In this document: in pieces, positions 1 through 6,805 of the stretch
Numbering within the stretch: position 1 is the stretch's first letter
Layout: each line of letters starts with the position of its first letter
NCBI GenBank assembly: GCA_002436065.1
Contig: DIXP01000026.1
Location: 1-53,579 of the forward strand
Reading direction: 5' to 3'
Length of the DNA stretch: 53,579 bases
Source of the DNA: Chloroflexi bacterium UBA6077
GTDB taxonomy: Bacteria > Chloroflexota > UBA6077
Made by a program: the position numbers and the translations under genes
The notes under the pieces: generated by a model
What the model saw: the letters and a program-made list of their open reading frames with translations, nothing else
Database searches by the model: none
What the model was told of the DNA's origin: nothing

Positions 1-354
1 CCCATGGGCGGGGTGAGGCGTCCGCGATCCCAGCTGCCCCACATTATTGAGAAGATACGCCATTTCCAGGTCAACAGGATATCTTGTGGCAACACTCACG
101 TCAGTCAACTCAGCTACGAAAGCTTTTTCGGATGGAGGTAGACTGGCTTGTCCGAGCGTAGAAAGCTTGATGAGGTCGTGGGTGCGCGGCGGCGACGACC
201 CCGTGGTCTCAGAGATGAGCGCCTTCAGAGTCTTCTCAATTACAAGGTGACAGAAGAACACCACGTGGAGGTGGCGTCCGATCTCCAACAAGCTCTCCGC
301 AGTCTGGAGATCGTATTCGGCGCTGGCCAGCCAGTTCTCGGTCTCCTTCTCCAT
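1..354 (-). CDS. HEPN-domain protein, 3' end outside window
   Basis: Open frame of 118 codons that starts at an ATG at 354 and runs off the left edge without a stop. The start is supported by AAGGAG seven bases upstream. The N-terminus (MEKETENWLASAEYDLQTAE) and the later RTHDLIKL and TRYPVD segments are the pattern of the HEPN family of PF05168 type, an all-helical domain found in RNases and toxin partners. It resembles the HEPN protein at 3511-3924, so the window holds two of them either side of valS. No MNT nucleotidyltransferase precedes it; a partner, if any, would lie beyond the left edge. A possible -10 (TATACT, minus, 388-393) lies just upstream. The family call is fairly sure; a toxin role is inference. 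Confidence 0.75.
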   Translation of the reverse strand, partial: MEKETENWLASAEYDLQTAESLLEIGRHLHVVFFCHLVIEKTLKALISETTGSSPPRTHDLIKLSTLGQASLPPSEKAFVAELTDVSVATRYPVDLEMAYLLNNVGQLGSRTPHPAHG

Positions 355-394
355 CAGGGTGCTCCTTATAGATGGGAAGACAGGATCAGTATAC

Positions 395-423
395 AACAGG
401 GGCGCGGAAATCGCGCCCCTGTT
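395..423 (-). terminator. Rho-independent terminator after valS
   Basis: A 12-bp perfect inverted repeat (AACAGGGGCGCG / CGCGCCCCTGTT) with a 5-base loop lies 30 bases after the valS stop. On the minus strand the stem is followed by TTGT only, so the U-tract is short. Confidence 0.6.
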
Positions 424-453
424 TGCTGACAGCTGACGGCCGAAAGCTATCGG

Positions 454-3159
454 CTACGCCTTCAGCATCTCCAGCCGCTCCATCAGCTTGGACATCCGGT
501 CACGGTGGGCCTCCAGCTTCTCCCGCTCCTTTGCCACAACCTGGGCAGGGGCCTTCTCCAGGAAACCAGGCTTGCCCAGCAGCGCCTCTCCCCGCTGGAC
601 GTCGCGCTCGGCCGTCGCTATCTCCTGAGAAAGGCGCGAGATCTCCTGGTCCACGTCGAACAGCCCCTCCAGCGGCAGGTACACCTCGACGCCCCCCGCG
701 ATCAGGGTGAGCGCCCGCTTGGGCCTGTCCCCCCGCTCCTGGATCTCCAGCGGCTGCACGCGAGCCAGCGCCGAAACGACCGACGCCTGTCCCTTCATCA
801 GATCTGTGAACTCGTGGGCCAGCAGCTTCACCGGCACGAACTTGGCCGGGTCCACACCGTTCTCGGCCCTGGTATTTCGGATGCCTCGGATGACCTCCAT
901 CACCCGCTCCATCCTCGCCTCGACCTCCTGGTCCCGCTCGCCTGCCGCCGGCCAGGGACAGATCATGATGGAAGTTGGGACTTCCTCTCTCGGGTTATCC
1001 ACCGGCCTAGCCATGAGACTCTGCCACACCTCCTCCGTCACGTAGGGTGCGAAGGGGTGCAGCAGCCGCAGACCTCTCTCCAACACTGATGCCAACGTCT
1101 GGCGCGTAACCCAACGAGTCGCCTCGGTCTGTGCCTCTCGCAGCTGCACCTTGGCGATCTCGATGTACCAGTCGCAGTACTCCGACCAGATGAAGTCGTG
1201 CAGGTTCCGGGCTGCCTCGCCCAACTGGAAGGACTCCAGCAGCCGCTGGGTCTCTCCAGCTACGGCGTTGAGCCGGCTGACGATCCAGCGATCCGCCTCG
1301 GAGGCGCCAGGTCCCGAGGGAAGGGACAGCGGCCGGCTCAAGTCCCCGGCCTCCCACTTCGGCACGTTGGCCACCACGAACCGGGCCGCGTTCCACAGCT
1401 TGTTGGCGAAGTTCCGGCTCGCCTCGATCTTGGTCATCGACATCTGGGAGTCGTTGCCAGGCGTCGTGCCCGTCACCAGGGCGAAGCGCAGGGCATCCGT
1501 ACCGTACTGGTCGACCACCGTCAGGGGATCGACCACGTTCCCCTTGGACTTGCTCATCTTCTCCCCATCGATCCGGACCAGGCCATGCAGGAACACTTCG
1601 CGGAAGGGGACATCTCCCTCCATCGCCATGCACTGCATCATCATCCTGGCAATCCAGAAGAACAGGATGTCGTACCCCGTCTCCATGACCGATGTCGGGT
1701 AGAACTTCCGGAGGTCCTCAGTATCCTCGGGCCAACCCAGGGTAGAGATGGGCCAGAGGCCGGAGGAGAACCAGGTATCCAGAACGTCCGGGTCCTGCCG
1801 CAGGCCGGTACCGCCGCAGCTGCACGACTTGGGATCATCCACGGACACGATGATCTCGTTGCAGCTGTCACAGTACCAAACCGGAATGCGGTGGCCCCAC
1901 CACAGCTGGCGAGAGATGCACCAGTCGCGGATGTTCTCCATCCAGTTGTAGTACACCTTGGTGAAGCGTTCAGGGATGATCCGGGTGCGACCATCCCTAA
2001 CGGCCTGGAGTGCGGGATCAGCCAGCGGCTTGATCTTCACGTACCACTGCTCCATCACCAGCGGCTCGGCCGTGGTCCCGCAGCGCTGGCAGTGTCCCAC
2101 CGCGTGCCTGAGCGGATCGATCTTCAGCACGAGGCCCTGCTGCTGCAAGTCCTTCACCAGCGCTTTGCGGGCCTCCAGCTTCGGCATGCCCGCGTAGCTG
2201 CCGGCGGCGTCGGTCATCTTGTCGTCCTTGCCAACCACCAGGACGATGGGCAACTGGTGGCGCTGACCGATCTCGAAGTCCGTCGGATCGTGGCCGGGGG
2301 TCACCTTCACGGCGCCGGAGCCGAATGCCCGGTCCACCACCTCATCCGCTATGATCGGGATGTGGCGGCCGACCTCGGGGACCAGCGCCTCGCGACCCAC
2401 GAGGTCCCTGTAGCGCTCGTCCTCGGGATGCACCGCGATCGCGGTATCGCCCAGGATGGTCTCCGGCCGGGTCGTCGCCACCACTATGTACTCTGGCTCC
2501 CCGGCGGACTGGCCCTCCTTCGGGATGAGGGGATACTTCACGTAGGTCAGGGTGGCATCCTTTTCCTCGTGCTCGACTTCCAGGTCCGACAGGGCCGTGG
2601 CGCAGCGAGGACACCAGTTGATGATCCGGTTGCCCTTATAGATCAGCCCCCGCTCGTACAGCCTGACGAAGGTGGTGCGGACCGCCTTGCTCGGTCCCGG
2701 GTCCATGGTGAAGCGCTCGCGGGTCCAGTCGCATGAGGCCCCGATGCGTCGGTGCTGGTCGGCGATGACGTGCCGGTACCTGTTGGTCCAATCCCACATG
2801 CGGTCCAGGAAGCGCTCCCGGCCGAGGTCGTGGCGGGTCAACCCCTCCTTGGCCAGTTCCCGCTCCACGACGTTCTGAGCGGCAATGGCAGCGTGGTCCT
2901 CCCCCGGCAGCCAAAGGGCAGCGTCCCCCATCATCCGGTGCCAACGTGTCAGAATGTCCTCGATGGCGGCCGTGAGGGCATGGCCGATGTGCAGCGCGCC
3001 GGTGACGTTGGGCGGCGGCATGATTATGCAGAAAGGCTTTCCCTCCGGATTGATCTCCGGCCGGAAGTAGCCGCTACCTTCCCAGAAGCGGTACCAGCCC
3101 TCTTCGTACAGCTTCGGGTCGTAGCTCTTGGGCATCTCTGCGATGTTCGATTCAGTCAT
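454..3159 (-). CDS. valS: Valine--tRNA ligase
   Basis: Class I aminoacyl-tRNA synthetase of 901 aa, charging tRNA-Val in the cytoplasm. The HIGH signature is at about residues 57-60 (after PPPNVTGAL) and the KMSKS loop at about 531-535. The large editing (CP1) region lies between them, and the last ~70 residues look like the ValS C-terminal coiled coil (EISRLSQEIATAERDVQ). The length is normal for the family. The frame is open further upstream to 3243, but that extension would translate the T-box terminator; the ATG at 3159 is preceded by GGAGAGGGG and gives the usual ValS N-terminus. Transcription is probably controlled by the T-box leader immediately upstream. Confidence 0.97.
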   Translation of the reverse strand: MTESNIAEMPKSYDPKLYEEGWYRFWEGSGYFRPEINPEGKPFCIIMPPPNVTGALHIGHALTAAIEDILTRWHRMMGDAALWLPGEDHAAIAAQNVVERELAKEGLTRHDLGRERFLDRMWDWTNRYRHVIADQHRRIGASCDWTRERFTMDPGPSKAVRTTFVRLYERGLIYKGNRIINWCPRCATALSDLEVEHEEKDATLTYVKYPLIPKEGQSAGEPEYIVVATTRPETILGDTAIAVHPEDERYRDLVGREALVPEVGRHIPIIADEVVDRAFGSGAVKVTPGHDPTDFEIGQRHQLPIVLVVGKDDKMTDAAGSYAGMPKLEARKALVKDLQQQGLVLKIDPLRHAVGHCQRCGTTAEPLVMEQWYVKIKPLADPALQAVRDGRTRIIPERFTKVYYNWMENIRDWCISRQLWWGHRIPVWYCDSCNEIIVSVDDPKSCSCGGTGLRQDPDVLDTWFSSGLWPISTLGWPEDTEDLRKFYPTSVMETGYDILFFWIARMMMQCMAMEGDVPFREVFLHGLVRIDGEKMSKSKGNVVDPLTVVDQYGTDALRFALVTGTTPGNDSQMSMTKIEASRNFANKLWNAARFVVANVPKWEAGDLSRPLSLPSGPGASEADRWIVSRLNAVAGETQRLLESFQLGEAARNLHDFIWSEYCDWYIEIAKVQLREAQTEATRWVTRQTLASVLERGLRLLHPFAPYVTEEVWQSLMARPVDNPREEVPTSIMICPWPAAGERDQEVEARMERVMEVIRGIRNTRAENGVDPAKFVPVKLLAHEFTDLMKGQASVVSALARVQPLEIQERGDRPKRALTLIAGGVEVYLPLEGLFDVDQEISRLSQEIATAERDVQRGEALLGKPGFLEKAPAQVVAKEREKLEAHRDRMSKLMERLEMLKA

Positions 3160-3174
3160 TGATCCCCTCTCCAC

Positions 3175-3420
3175 AAGAAAAGGCTCCTTCATCGCCAGGA
3201 CGAAGGAGCCTTCGTGGTACCACCTTGGTTCGGCCACGCGCACAGCCGCGCGGCCCTCTTTCGCTGTAACGGGCGCACCCCGGGCGCACCTGGCACTCTC
3301 GTCTCAGCGCGCCGACTCCCAAGCGACCTTCAGCGGCCGTCTCCCAGGGTGGCTTCCAGCCGGTGGCCACCCCTCTCTATCGGCCCGTAACCGCCTACTC
3401 CTCTTGTTCCCAGTCTGTAA
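3175..3420 (-). promoter_or_regulatory. T-box leader (riboswitch) of valS
   Basis: On the minus strand the T-box core AAGGTGGTACCACG lies at 3226-3213, followed by a terminator hairpin (AGGCTCCTTCGTCC paired with GATGAAGGAGCCT) that ends in TTTTCTT at 3181-3175. Upstream (3420-3320) is a Stem I-like region with GGAGTAGG and a GGTGGCC...GCCACC arm. A GTC valine codon at 3327-3325 (context AAGGTCGC) is a possible specifier, but I could not fold the RNA, so that assignment is tentative. Uncharged tRNA-Val would favour the antiterminator and so raise valS expression. Confidence 0.85.
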
Positions 3421-3510
3421 GATAAGAATACCGTAGGCCGCCGTGGTGGTCAAGGTAGGCAACACCGCGGACCCTCGATAGCCGCTGCTGTCTGAAAGGC
3501 GGGCCTTGGC

Positions 3511-3924
3511 TCATGGCCTCACCTCCTCCGGCAGCCGCGAGAGGACCGCTTCGTAAACCTCGCGGGCCAGGGCCAGAGCAGCCTCCGCTTCCTGCCGCGA
3601 GGGTTCTTGGGGCTCGCCCGGGTAGCGATACTTCCAGGCGTACTTCGTAAGATCGCCTACACGGTCGACGAGCGGTAGCAGCACCGCATCGAAGGCCAGA
3701 ACCTGCTGTCCCAATTCCTCGAGGTTGTGCGTCTTACGAAATGGCTCATCGTGCCATGCCAGAAACGCCTTCAGCGTCTTCTCACCCACCTGCTGGCAGT
3801 GAAAGACGGCGCCTCCCAGCAGCGGCGGGGCAACCTGGAGCAGATGCTCGGCAGCGAGCAGGTCCATCAGGGCCTTCGTGAGCCAGGCTCGCGTGTCCGC
3901 GACAAGGGCCGGGTCATGCGGCAT
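3511..3924 (-). CDS. HEPN-domain protein (putative toxin of an MNT/HEPN pair)
   Basis: A 137-aa helical protein whose ATG at 3924 overlaps the 3' end of the MNT gene by 11 bases, the usual coupled layout of MNT/HEPN modules. The family marks are the N-terminal helix (TRAWLTKALMDLLAAEHLL), QQVGEKTLKAFLAW, KTHNLEELG and KYRYPGEP, typical of PF05168 HEPN. The classical HepT RX4-6H catalytic motif is not obvious; only an R-K-T-H is present, so nuclease activity is uncertain. A longer frame to 4089 exists but runs through the MNT gene. HEPN partners of MNT proteins are usually RNases neutralised by AMPylation or binding; here this is inference from layout. Confidence 0.8.
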   Translation of the reverse strand: MPHDPALVADTRAWLTKALMDLLAAEHLLQVAPPLLGGAVFHCQQVGEKTLKAFLAWHDEPFRKTHNLEELGQQVLAFDAVLLPLVDRVGDLTKYAWKYRYPGEPQEPSRQEAEAALALAREVYEAVLSRLPEEVRP

Positions 3925-4276
3925 GTAGCAGCTTCCCTTCCCGAAGGATCGTCCCGGACAACGAGGCCCTGAGATGCCGCCGAGCCTCAAAGTAGGTCTC
4001 GGTCCACACCAGCACGTCGGCGGCGAACCCAGTACCACGGAGCGCGCGATACGCAAGGTCGCTGTCGCGACGCTCCGGCGAAGCATCATCGGGCACGATC
4101 ACCATCAGGTCGTAGTCGCTGTCTGGACCTGAGTCACCACGTGCCATGGAGCCGAAGAGATAAATCCGCTCCGGCTGGTAGGCGGTGATGAGCCGCCGCA
4201 CGATCTCCGCCAGAACGGGATCGCGGGCAAGCGGATCCTCCTTACTCGTTCCGGCGCTACGTCCACCTGTCATCAC
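3914..4276 (-). CDS. MNT-type nucleotidyltransferase (putative antitoxin)
   Basis: About 120 aa with the minimal nucleotidyltransferase signature GS-X10-DXD: GSMARGDSGPDSDYD, followed by LMVIV. This is the catalytic motif of MntA-like antitoxins that AMPylate their HEPN partner. The GTG at 4276 is chosen because GGGAGGG lies seven bases upstream; an ATG follows at 4273 and another possible start is at 4312. It is followed directly, with overlap, by the HEPN gene. The N-terminal segment VLAEIVRRLITAYQPERIYLFG is also typical of the family. Confidence 0.85.
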   Translation of the reverse strand: MMTGGRSAGTSKEDPLARDPVLAEIVRRLITAYQPERIYLFGSMARGDSGPDSDYDLMVIVPDDASPERRDSDLAYRALRGTGFAADVLVWTETYFEARRHLRASLSGTILREGKLLHAA

Positions 4277-4326
4277 GCGCTGTCCCTCCCAACTGCCACA
4301 AACCACCTTCATTCATGCACAATAGT

Positions 4327-4355
4327 CTACCTCCCCGAGAGGAAGGTGGACAGGT
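4327..4355 (+). repeat. Left copy of imperfect direct repeat bracketing the BREX block
   Basis: This segment matches 20148-20176 in the same orientation at 25 of 29 positions, with an exact 13-base core CTACCTCCCCGAG. The right copy is the 3' end of the GH18 gene. The left copy lies in the short intergenic gap between the MNT and AbrB genes. It could be an attachment-site-like duplication or chance similarity in GC-rich DNA. Confidence 0.45.
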
Positions 4356-4380
4356 GCGGCCCATTGGTCTGCCGCCGTCC

Positions 4381-4629
4381 TCACCGGTCTCCCCCATCCT
4401 CAGGGCGCTGGCCACGCAGCATCTCCATCGTCTCGTCCACGGAGGCGCCGGGCAGCTTTCCGCGTAGCAGCCCCTCCCACTCAGCGAAAGCCTCGATGGG
4501 GACGCGCTTGCGGATCACGGCCCTGCCCTCCTCCAGCTCGAACTCGACCTCAGTTCCCCGGTGGAGTCCAAAGGCATCACGGACCATCTTGGGTAAGGTG
4601 ACCTGCCCCTTGCTGGTAACCCTAGCCAT
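4381..4629 (-). CDS. AbrB/MazE-like (SpoVT-AbrB) DNA-binding protein
   Basis: An 82-aa protein starting MARVTSKGQVTLPKMVRDAFGL, the swapped-hairpin AbrB fold with the invariant TSKGQVTLP. Such proteins are usually the antitoxin and autorepressor of a PIN or MazF toxin, or a general regulator. No toxin gene follows: on the minus strand only 60 bases separate its stop from the MNT region. It may therefore be an orphan or a remnant of a toxin-antitoxin pair. The start is followed directly by the family signature. It lies 100 bases downstream of brxL on the same strand and could be cotranscribed with the BREX genes. Confidence 0.85.
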   Translation of the reverse strand: MARVTSKGQVTLPKMVRDAFGLHRGTEVEFELEEGRAVIRKRVPIEAFAEWEGLLRGKLPGASVDETMEMLRGQRPEDGGDR

Positions 4630-4732
4630 CAGTCACGCCCTGCAAACACGCCTTACCGCAATGGTACCACAGCGCCTAATGCCACAACCGCCGCCCGCCC
4701 GCGGGGATGAGTAAAGGGCGCTACTGCCCCGT

Positions 4733-6787
4733 TCACTCTAATCCCATGGCGCGGATCGCCGCGTTGATGGGATCCATGTAGAACACGGGCTGAATGCGGT
4801 TGAGCACCTCGTCGGGTACGTCACCCAGGTCACGCTTGTTCTCGGATGGGATCAGGACGCGCTTCGCTCCGGCCTCCAGCGCCAGCTGCAGCCTCTCCGT
4901 GAGGTTCGGCACCTTCTGAAGCAGCCCCTTGACGCTCATCTCGCCGACCACGACCGTCGTGGGATCCGTGGGACGTTCCAAGATGGCCGAGACCATGGAT
5001 ATAAAGAAGGCGATGGCGGTCTCGGACCCTTCCTTGGCCTGATTCAGGTTCACAGCCTGCACAGTGAAGTCGTACTGTCGGGGATCGCGGTCGATCCCGA
5101 GATCCTTGATGTGGGCCTTGAGGTAGGCGTCGGCGGCCTTCAGCGCCTCCTTCATGACAGGAGAGAGGTTGCCCAGGGCGATGATCCTGCCGCTGCCGGG
5201 GTTGACCTGCGTCTGGATCAGGTAGAGGGCCAACTTGCGGTCGGTGCTGTCCATCCCAATGGTGTAAACAGACCCCGCCGGAAGGGGCTGTCCGGTGATC
5301 ATCACACCTCCACCGCTCTCCGGCACCGTCACGTAGGTCTGGGCTCGGGTCTCACGGTCCGTATAGCTGAAGTTCACGTCCCAGTACTCCAGGCCGCCCA
5401 TCTTCTTTAACTGCTCCTTGACGCGCCGGCGCATCTCCAGGGCGAACTCCAGGTACTCGGACAGCTCTTCCTTGGCCACGTTGCCGTCCGGATGGATCAG
5501 CTTCACCAACCCGCTGACCGTCTTCCTGACCGCCTTCGCGTCGCGCCCGCCCACGTGGCTCCCGAACTCAAAGTATCGTTCCGGCAGGTCCACGTAGCTG
5601 GTTCGCCGCAGCACCCGGAGCACTTCGGCCAGGTAGTCGGAAAGCAGCCCGAAGCGGGAGGTGTAGTACTCGTCACGGGTCTTGCCCAACTCCCAGCCCG
5701 GTAGATAGAAGTGGATGCGATCAAAGAAGGCGGTATCCATCTCCTTAGGCATCGGGTAGAAGAGATTGGAGGTGCGCACGATGGTGCTGACGTCGCCGTC
5801 CAGGTTGCCAACGAAGACTATGGAGCCCTCGGCGTTGATCACCTCGCGACCTCGGCTGAAAGCGCCGTCCTCCATGTAGTTCTTCATGATGTTGATGCCG
5901 TTCCTGTCCTGGAACCGGATGCCGGCGGCCTCGTCGAAGGCGACGGTGTCCCAGAGGGCGACCAACCCTCGCTGTCCCGTGGCGAGGTTCACGAACATCT
6001 GGGCAACGGTCGTCTGCCCGCCCGACACCAGATGGCAATAGGGGCTGATCTGCTGGTAGACAAAGGACTTGCCGGTCCCCCTGGGACCCAACTCGACCAG
6101 ATTGAAGTTGCGCTCCACCAGGGGGATCAGCCGGGCCAGATAGAGCAGCTTCCTTCGAGGGGTGAAGTAGTCGTGGGTGGGCTCCAACCCGAGGGACCGC
6201 AGCAGGAGATCAATCCACTCCTCGCGGGTGAACTGCGCCCTCGCCTCCTGGAGAGGGCCGGTGTTGTGCTGGGATAGTTGGATCGGCTTCAGCTTGCCGA
6301 CAAAGAAGGGCCGCGTGCTGTTCTTGAACTTGTAGGTCCCGTCGTACCGGAGGAAGATCTCCGCCCAGATGCCTCCCATCAGGAGTCGGTCATGTTCCCG
6401 GACCGTCGACTCATCGATGTTTACGTAGTCCAGGCTGATGTTGTGAAGCGTTGCCCAGTACTTGTCGTCGACCTCTTTGAGGGTGGCAGAGACCTTGTCG
6501 ATGATGGTGTAGACACCCTGTTGCTGGATCCGGGCCTTGACGATCTCTCGCTCATCCGGCTTCACGTACCGCTCAGACAGGCTCTTCCTGACGAACTCCA
6601 GTCCGTGTTCTATCACCGTGGGATCCGTCGACGCGCAGTACTTCCCCAGGAGGTATTCAATGACGAAGATGGGCACCCCATAGGCGGAGCGCAGACGGCG
6701 CACCAGGTCTTTTCGCACTACCAGACCCGGGAATGCCTCGTTTGCCTTCTCGTCCAGCCTATCTAGCTCTACAATCTCATTCGTCAT
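4733..6787 (-). CDS. brxL: BREX system AAA+/Lon-like protein BrxL
   Basis: A 684-aa protein with an AAA+ core: Walker A GPRGTGKS at about residue 234 and Walker B VAFDEAAG at about 282. The C-terminal Lon-like domain ends in the Lon-type segment LIPSENKRDLGDVPDEV. BrxL is a core component of type 1 BREX and is needed for phage restriction. Aligning the Lon domain by eye, the Ser of the Lon Ser-Lys dyad is Glu here (EGSETAI) and the Lys is Thr (PNLTER), so proteolysis is doubtful. The ATG follows GGAGGAGAAG directly and lies 18 bases after the pglZ stop, so the two are almost certainly one transcript. It is the last BREX gene in the operon direction. Confidence 0.92.
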   Translation of the reverse strand: MTNEIVELDRLDEKANEAFPGLVVRKDLVRRLRSAYGVPIFVIEYLLGKYCASTDPTVIEHGLEFVRKSLSERYVKPDEREIVKARIQQQGVYTIIDKVSATLKEVDDKYWATLHNISLDYVNIDESTVREHDRLLMGGIWAEIFLRYDGTYKFKNSTRPFFVGKLKPIQLSQHNTGPLQEARAQFTREEWIDLLLRSLGLEPTHDYFTPRRKLLYLARLIPLVERNFNLVELGPRGTGKSFVYQQISPYCHLVSGGQTTVAQMFVNLATGQRGLVALWDTVAFDEAAGIRFQDRNGINIMKNYMEDGAFSRGREVINAEGSIVFVGNLDGDVSTIVRTSNLFYPMPKEMDTAFFDRIHFYLPGWELGKTRDEYYTSRFGLLSDYLAEVLRVLRRTSYVDLPERYFEFGSHVGGRDAKAVRKTVSGLVKLIHPDGNVAKEELSEYLEFALEMRRRVKEQLKKMGGLEYWDVNFSYTDRETRAQTYVTVPESGGGVMITGQPLPAGSVYTIGMDSTDRKLALYLIQTQVNPGSGRIIALGNLSPVMKEALKAADAYLKAHIKDLGIDRDPRQYDFTVQAVNLNQAKEGSETAIAFFISMVSAILERPTDPTTVVVGEMSVKGLLQKVPNLTERLQLALEAGAKRVLIPSENKRDLGDVPDEVLNRIQPVFYMDPINAAIRAMGLE

Positions 6788-6805
6788 CTTCTCCTCCAGC
6801 GGTCC

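Noticed and set aside
1198..2736. 512-codon plus-strand frame opposite valS
   Set aside because: A shadow of the valS coding strand in GC-rich DNA; it has no start signal or domain.
4324..4382. GTG frame after AbrB (VRTAADQWAAPV...) as a PIN-toxin remnant
   Set aside because: Only about 23 codons with no PIN signature; too short to support.
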